A DNA stretch of 64,000 nucleotides from an uncultured Eubacteriales bacterium (GTDB lineage Bacteria > Bacillota > Clostridia > Peptostreptococcales > Anaerovoracaceae): the NCBI GenBank assembly GCA_902775345.1, contig CACYLW010000005.1, positions 1 through 64,000 of the forward strand, written 5' to 3'. Shown piece after piece: positions 61,472-64,000 of this stretch. The notes under the pieces are model-generated. The model worked only from the letters and a program-made list of their open reading frames with translations. It was not told the origin of the DNA and did no database searches. Every line of letters starts with the position of its first letter. Position 1 is the stretch's first letter. The position numbers and the translations under genes were made by a program.

Positions 61472-61993
61472 ATGGCTTCGTATTATTATCTGATAGCAAG
61501 CCTTCCTGACCTCAGAGCAGACGGAGATATGCCGATAACATACGACGAATTTCTGTCATGCTGCCAGTCAAATGTGAGTGATGCAAAATATCAGCTGCTT
61601 GAAGACCTCACGCTATCTTCCACGGAAGGGCCGCTTGTAGATGAGTGGGCAAAATTCTACGGGATGCTGACCAAAGAACTGAATTATCAGAGAAGCATGA
61701 ATCTCGGCAAGAGTTATTCATCAGCCTTTGATAAGGACGGTCAGATCGCACAGGTAGTTGCTGCCGCACTGTCCGCAAAGAATCCGCTTGAAGCGGAGAA
61801 GGTACTTCTGGAGTATGAGTTTGAGGCTCTTGACTCACTGGTCGGACTGCATATGTTTGATGATCATGTGCTGTTCGGATATGCGATCAAGTTGAAATTG
61901 CTGGAGCGCCAGAACTGCTTCGAGGATACGAAGGGCAAGGCTGAATTCAAATCTCTATTCGACGGGATACAGCAGCGCGTATACAGTTTGTAA
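61472..61993 (+). CDS. DUF2764 family V-type ATPase accessory protein
   Basis: 173 residues beginning MASYYYLIASLPDL, the hallmark of DUF2764 (a family seen between subunits E and A in V-ATPase operons of Bacteroidetes, Spirochaetes and some Clostridia). It probably takes the place of archaeal-type subunit C as a central-stalk connector; this is inferred from position and the YYYLIASLP-type start shared with subunit C relatives. AAGGAGGAG precedes the ATG. Confidence 0.85.
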   Translation: MASYYYLIASLPDLRADGDMPITYDEFLSCCQSNVSDAKYQLLEDLTLSSTEGPLVDEWAKFYGMLTKELNYQRSMNLGKSYSSAFDKDGQIAQVVAAALSAKNPLEAEKVLLEYEFEALDSLVGLHMFDDHVLFGYAIKLKLLERQNCFEDTKGKAEFKSLFDGIQQRVYSL

Positions 61994-62005
61994 CAGGAGT
62001 GCTAT

Positions 62006-63736
62006 ATGAAAACACAAACAGGATTTGTAGCCGGAGTCAACGGCAACCTTATTAAGGTAGATTTCGATGGCTCCGTTCGAAAGAATGAAGTAGGTTACAT
62101 CCTCGTTGACGATAAGCGCCTCAAAGGAGAGGTTATCCGTATCAACAACGGGGAAGTAAGCATGCAGATCTACGAAATGACCAACGGCATCAAAGTCGGT
62201 GACAAGGTAGAGTTCACCGGCGAGCTGATGAGCGTAGATCTGGGTCCGGGACTGCTGACACAGGTCTTCGACGGCCTGCAGAATCCTCTGCCTAAACTGG
62301 CGGAGCAGTGCGGCTTCTTCCTGGACAGAGGAGTATATCTTGACGCGATCCCTGATCGTGACTGGGACTTCACGCCGGTAGCAAGCGTCGGTGACAGTGT
62401 GAAAGCGGGCAGCACAATCGGTACCGTACCTGAAGGTCTGTTCACACACCACATCATGGTGCCTTTCACACTCAGAGGCAGTGACTGGACTGTGAAGTCG
62501 ATCAACAAAGCAGGTTCATACAATGTAAGATCAACGATCTGCACGATCGAAAACGCAAAGGGCGAAACAAAGGATCTCAGCATGGTCTTCACACAGCCTA
62601 TCAAGCAGGCGGTAAAGTGCTACGCTGAAAAGCTGCGCCCTACAGAACCGCTCGTAACAAAGATCCGCTGCATCGACTCGTTCCTTCCTGTAGCCAAGGG
62701 CGGAACATTCTGCACACCGGGACCTTTCGGAGCTGGCAAAACCGTACTTCAGCACATGCAGGCGAAGAACTCTGAGGCAGACGTTGTAATCGTAGCTGCC
62801 TGCGGAGAGCGTGCCGGCGAGGTAGTAGAAGTACTGAAAGAGTTCCCTGAACTGATCGACCCTAAGACAGGCCGTTCACTGATGGAAAGAACCATTATCA
62901 TCTGTAACACATCGTCCATGCCGGTTGCTGCCCGTGAAGCTTCCTGCTACACAGCGGTAACACTGGCTGAGTATTATAGACAGATGGGACTCGACGTCCT
63001 GCTGCTCGCTGACTCCACAAGCCGCTGGGCTCAGGCGATGCGTGAGATGAGCGGACGTCTTGAGGAGATCCCTGGCGAGGAAGCGTTCCCTGCTTACCTC
63101 GAGTCAACGATCGCTGCGTTCTATGAAAGAGCCGGAAGAGTACGTCTTGATGACGGACAGATCGCTTCCATCACTATCGGCGGTACGGTATCACCTGCCG
63201 GCGGTAACTTCGAGGAACCTGTAACACAGGCGACCCTGAAGGTAGTAGGAGCGTTCCACGGACTCGCAAGAGAGCGTTCGGATGCGCGTAAGTATCCGGC
63301 GATCCACCCGGTTGATTCCTGGTCGAAGTACAAAGGTGTTGTCGACATGGATCTTGTAAACAAGGCCCGCGGCATCCTCATCAGAAGTACGGAAGTAAAC
63401 CAGATGATGAAGGTAGTCGGTGAGGAAGGTACCTCATCTGAAGACTATATCATCTATCAGAAGGGTGAACTTCTCGACGCGGTATATCTGCAGCAGAACT
63501 CATTCGACCCTATCGATGAGGCCTGCGTACCTGAGAGACAGCGCAGGGAATTCAACAGACTCTATGATGCGTTGACAAAGAAATACGATATCACAGACAA
63601 GAGAGAGATCCGTGCATTCTTCAACCAGCTCAGACAGGAATTCCTTGACTGGCACGGCACAGTATTCGAGACACCTGAGTTCGAAGCACAGGAGAAAAAG
63701 ATCTCAGACTTTTACATGGCAAAGGTCGTAGAGTAG
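62006..63736 (+). CDS. V-type ATP synthase catalytic subunit A
   Basis: 576 residues, standard length. N-terminal beta barrel, the bulge region (about 110-190), Walker A GPFGAGKTVLQHM (about 234), Walker B VLLLADSTSRWAQAMREMSGRLEEIPGEE, and the C-terminal helical domain. The ATP-hydrolysing/synthesising subunit. AGGAG precedes the ATG, 12 bases after the DUF2764 gene. Confidence 0.98.
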   Translation: MKTQTGFVAGVNGNLIKVDFDGSVRKNEVGYILVDDKRLKGEVIRINNGEVSMQIYEMTNGIKVGDKVEFTGELMSVDLGPGLLTQVFDGLQNPLPKLAEQCGFFLDRGVYLDAIPDRDWDFTPVASVGDSVKAGSTIGTVPEGLFTHHIMVPFTLRGSDWTVKSINKAGSYNVRSTICTIENAKGETKDLSMVFTQPIKQAVKCYAEKLRPTEPLVTKIRCIDSFLPVAKGGTFCTPGPFGAGKTVLQHMQAKNSEADVVIVAACGERAGEVVEVLKEFPELIDPKTGRSLMERTIIICNTSSMPVAAREASCYTAVTLAEYYRQMGLDVLLLADSTSRWAQAMREMSGRLEEIPGEEAFPAYLESTIAAFYERAGRVRLDDGQIASITIGGTVSPAGGNFEEPVTQATLKVVGAFHGLARERSDARKYPAIHPVDSWSKYKGVVDMDLVNKARGILIRSTEVNQMMKVVGEEGTSSEDYIIYQKGELLDAVYLQQNSFDPIDEACVPERQRREFNRLYDALTKKYDITDKREIRAFFNQLRQEFLDWHGTVFETPEFEAQEKKISDFYMAKVVE

Positions 63737-63748
63737 GAGGTCGAAAAA

Positions 63749-64000
63749 ATGCAAAAAGTATATACAAAAATAGAATCGATAGTCGGTAACGTAGTCACCG
63801 TACGTGCGCCGGGCGTCAAGAACGGCGACCTTGCTCTCGTAGGCGACAGTTACGCGAACGTTATCAAACTGGATAAAGACATAGTCTCGCTCCAGGTATT
63901 CGCCGGCGCGCAGGGCGTCAGCACAACTGACCCTGTACGTTTCCTCGGCAGACCTATGATGGTCTCGTTCTCAGACCACCTGCTCGGACGTATCTTCGAT
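63749..64000 (+). CDS. V-type ATP synthase subunit B, 5' part (partial)
   Basis: 84 codons up to the window edge. [18 protein letters not shown] and [18 protein letters not shown] are typical of subunit B, the non-catalytic nucleotide-binding subunit. TAGGAGG precedes the ATG, 12 bases after subunit A. The rest of the gene lies outside the window. Confidence 0.96.
   Translation, partial: MQKVYTKIESIVGNVVTVRAPGVKNGDLALVGDSYANVIKLDKDIVSLQVFAGAQGVSTTDPVRFLGRPMMVSFSDHLLGRIFD

Overview
The window reads as a low-complexity-free chromosomal segment of an anaerobic Bacillota, class Clostridia (order Eubacteriales; an Anaerovoracaceae/Lachnospiraceae-like lineage is my guess, not something the sequence proves). 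The grounds are strong AGGAGG-type ribosome binding sites, sigma-A type promoters, hairpin-plus-U-tract terminators, a fructose PTS, a V-type ATPase operon with the extra DUF2764 subunit, LemA/DUF2207 neighbours, YcxB, DUF975 and DUF2974 families. No phage, integrase, insertion sequence or CRISPR array was seen. No gene-free stretch exceeds about 300 bases.

Layout. 1-5.8 kb: ThrH-type phosphatase, DUF1858 mini-protein, B3/B4-domain protein, cytidine deaminase, a lipoprotein and fructose uptake (fruK-fruA). 5.8-6.95 kb, minus strand: rplM-rpsI behind a 230-nt structured leader and a consensus promoter. 7-21.7 kb: an EamA transporter, an amidohydrolase (minus), an AIM24-family protein, a SEC-C protein, a vWA protein with a macro-HTH fusion, a monooxygenase, a Nudix hydrolase, then a long same-strand run of poorly known membrane and lipase-like genes bracketed by two DUF2974 paralogues. 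21.8-30.9 kb: a sensor phosphatase with its catalytic core deleted, then a three-gene operon headed by a 1623-residue protein combining HD, HEAT-like, NMN-adenylyltransferase and phosphoribosyltransferase-like regions with a dehydrogenase and a flavin reductase homologue. 31-34.9 kb: a DUF2207 protein, tRNA-Arg(CCG), gpsA (minus), a YcxB-like protein. 34.99-38.6 kb: metNIQ plus an amino-acid racemase homologue, preceded by a promoter, a palindrome on the -10, a 21-codon Met-rich leader ORF and an intrinsic terminator. 38.7-49.1 kb: a 2128-residue protein with 23 MBG-like repeats, translationally coupled to a CNNM/CorC protein, then secA. 49.2-54.6 kb: a shortened LemA, a second DUF2207 protein, a palindromic intergenic element, a HAD phosphatase and a 7TM/ATPase-like/dicarboxylate-symporter fusion. 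54.7-60.6 kb: prfB (programmed frameshift), addB, walJ-like, rlmH. 60.8-64 kb: V-type ATPase genes E, DUF2764, A and the start of B.

The strongest candidates for undescribed biology are (i) the Met-rich leader peptide and attenuator in front of metNIQ, (ii) the HD/adenylyltransferase/PRTase giant with its two redox partners, (iii) the signal-less MBG-repeat giant coupled to CNNM and secA, and (iv) the nested palindromic element at 51.44-51.63 kb. All family assignments come from reading motifs by eye; no searches were run.
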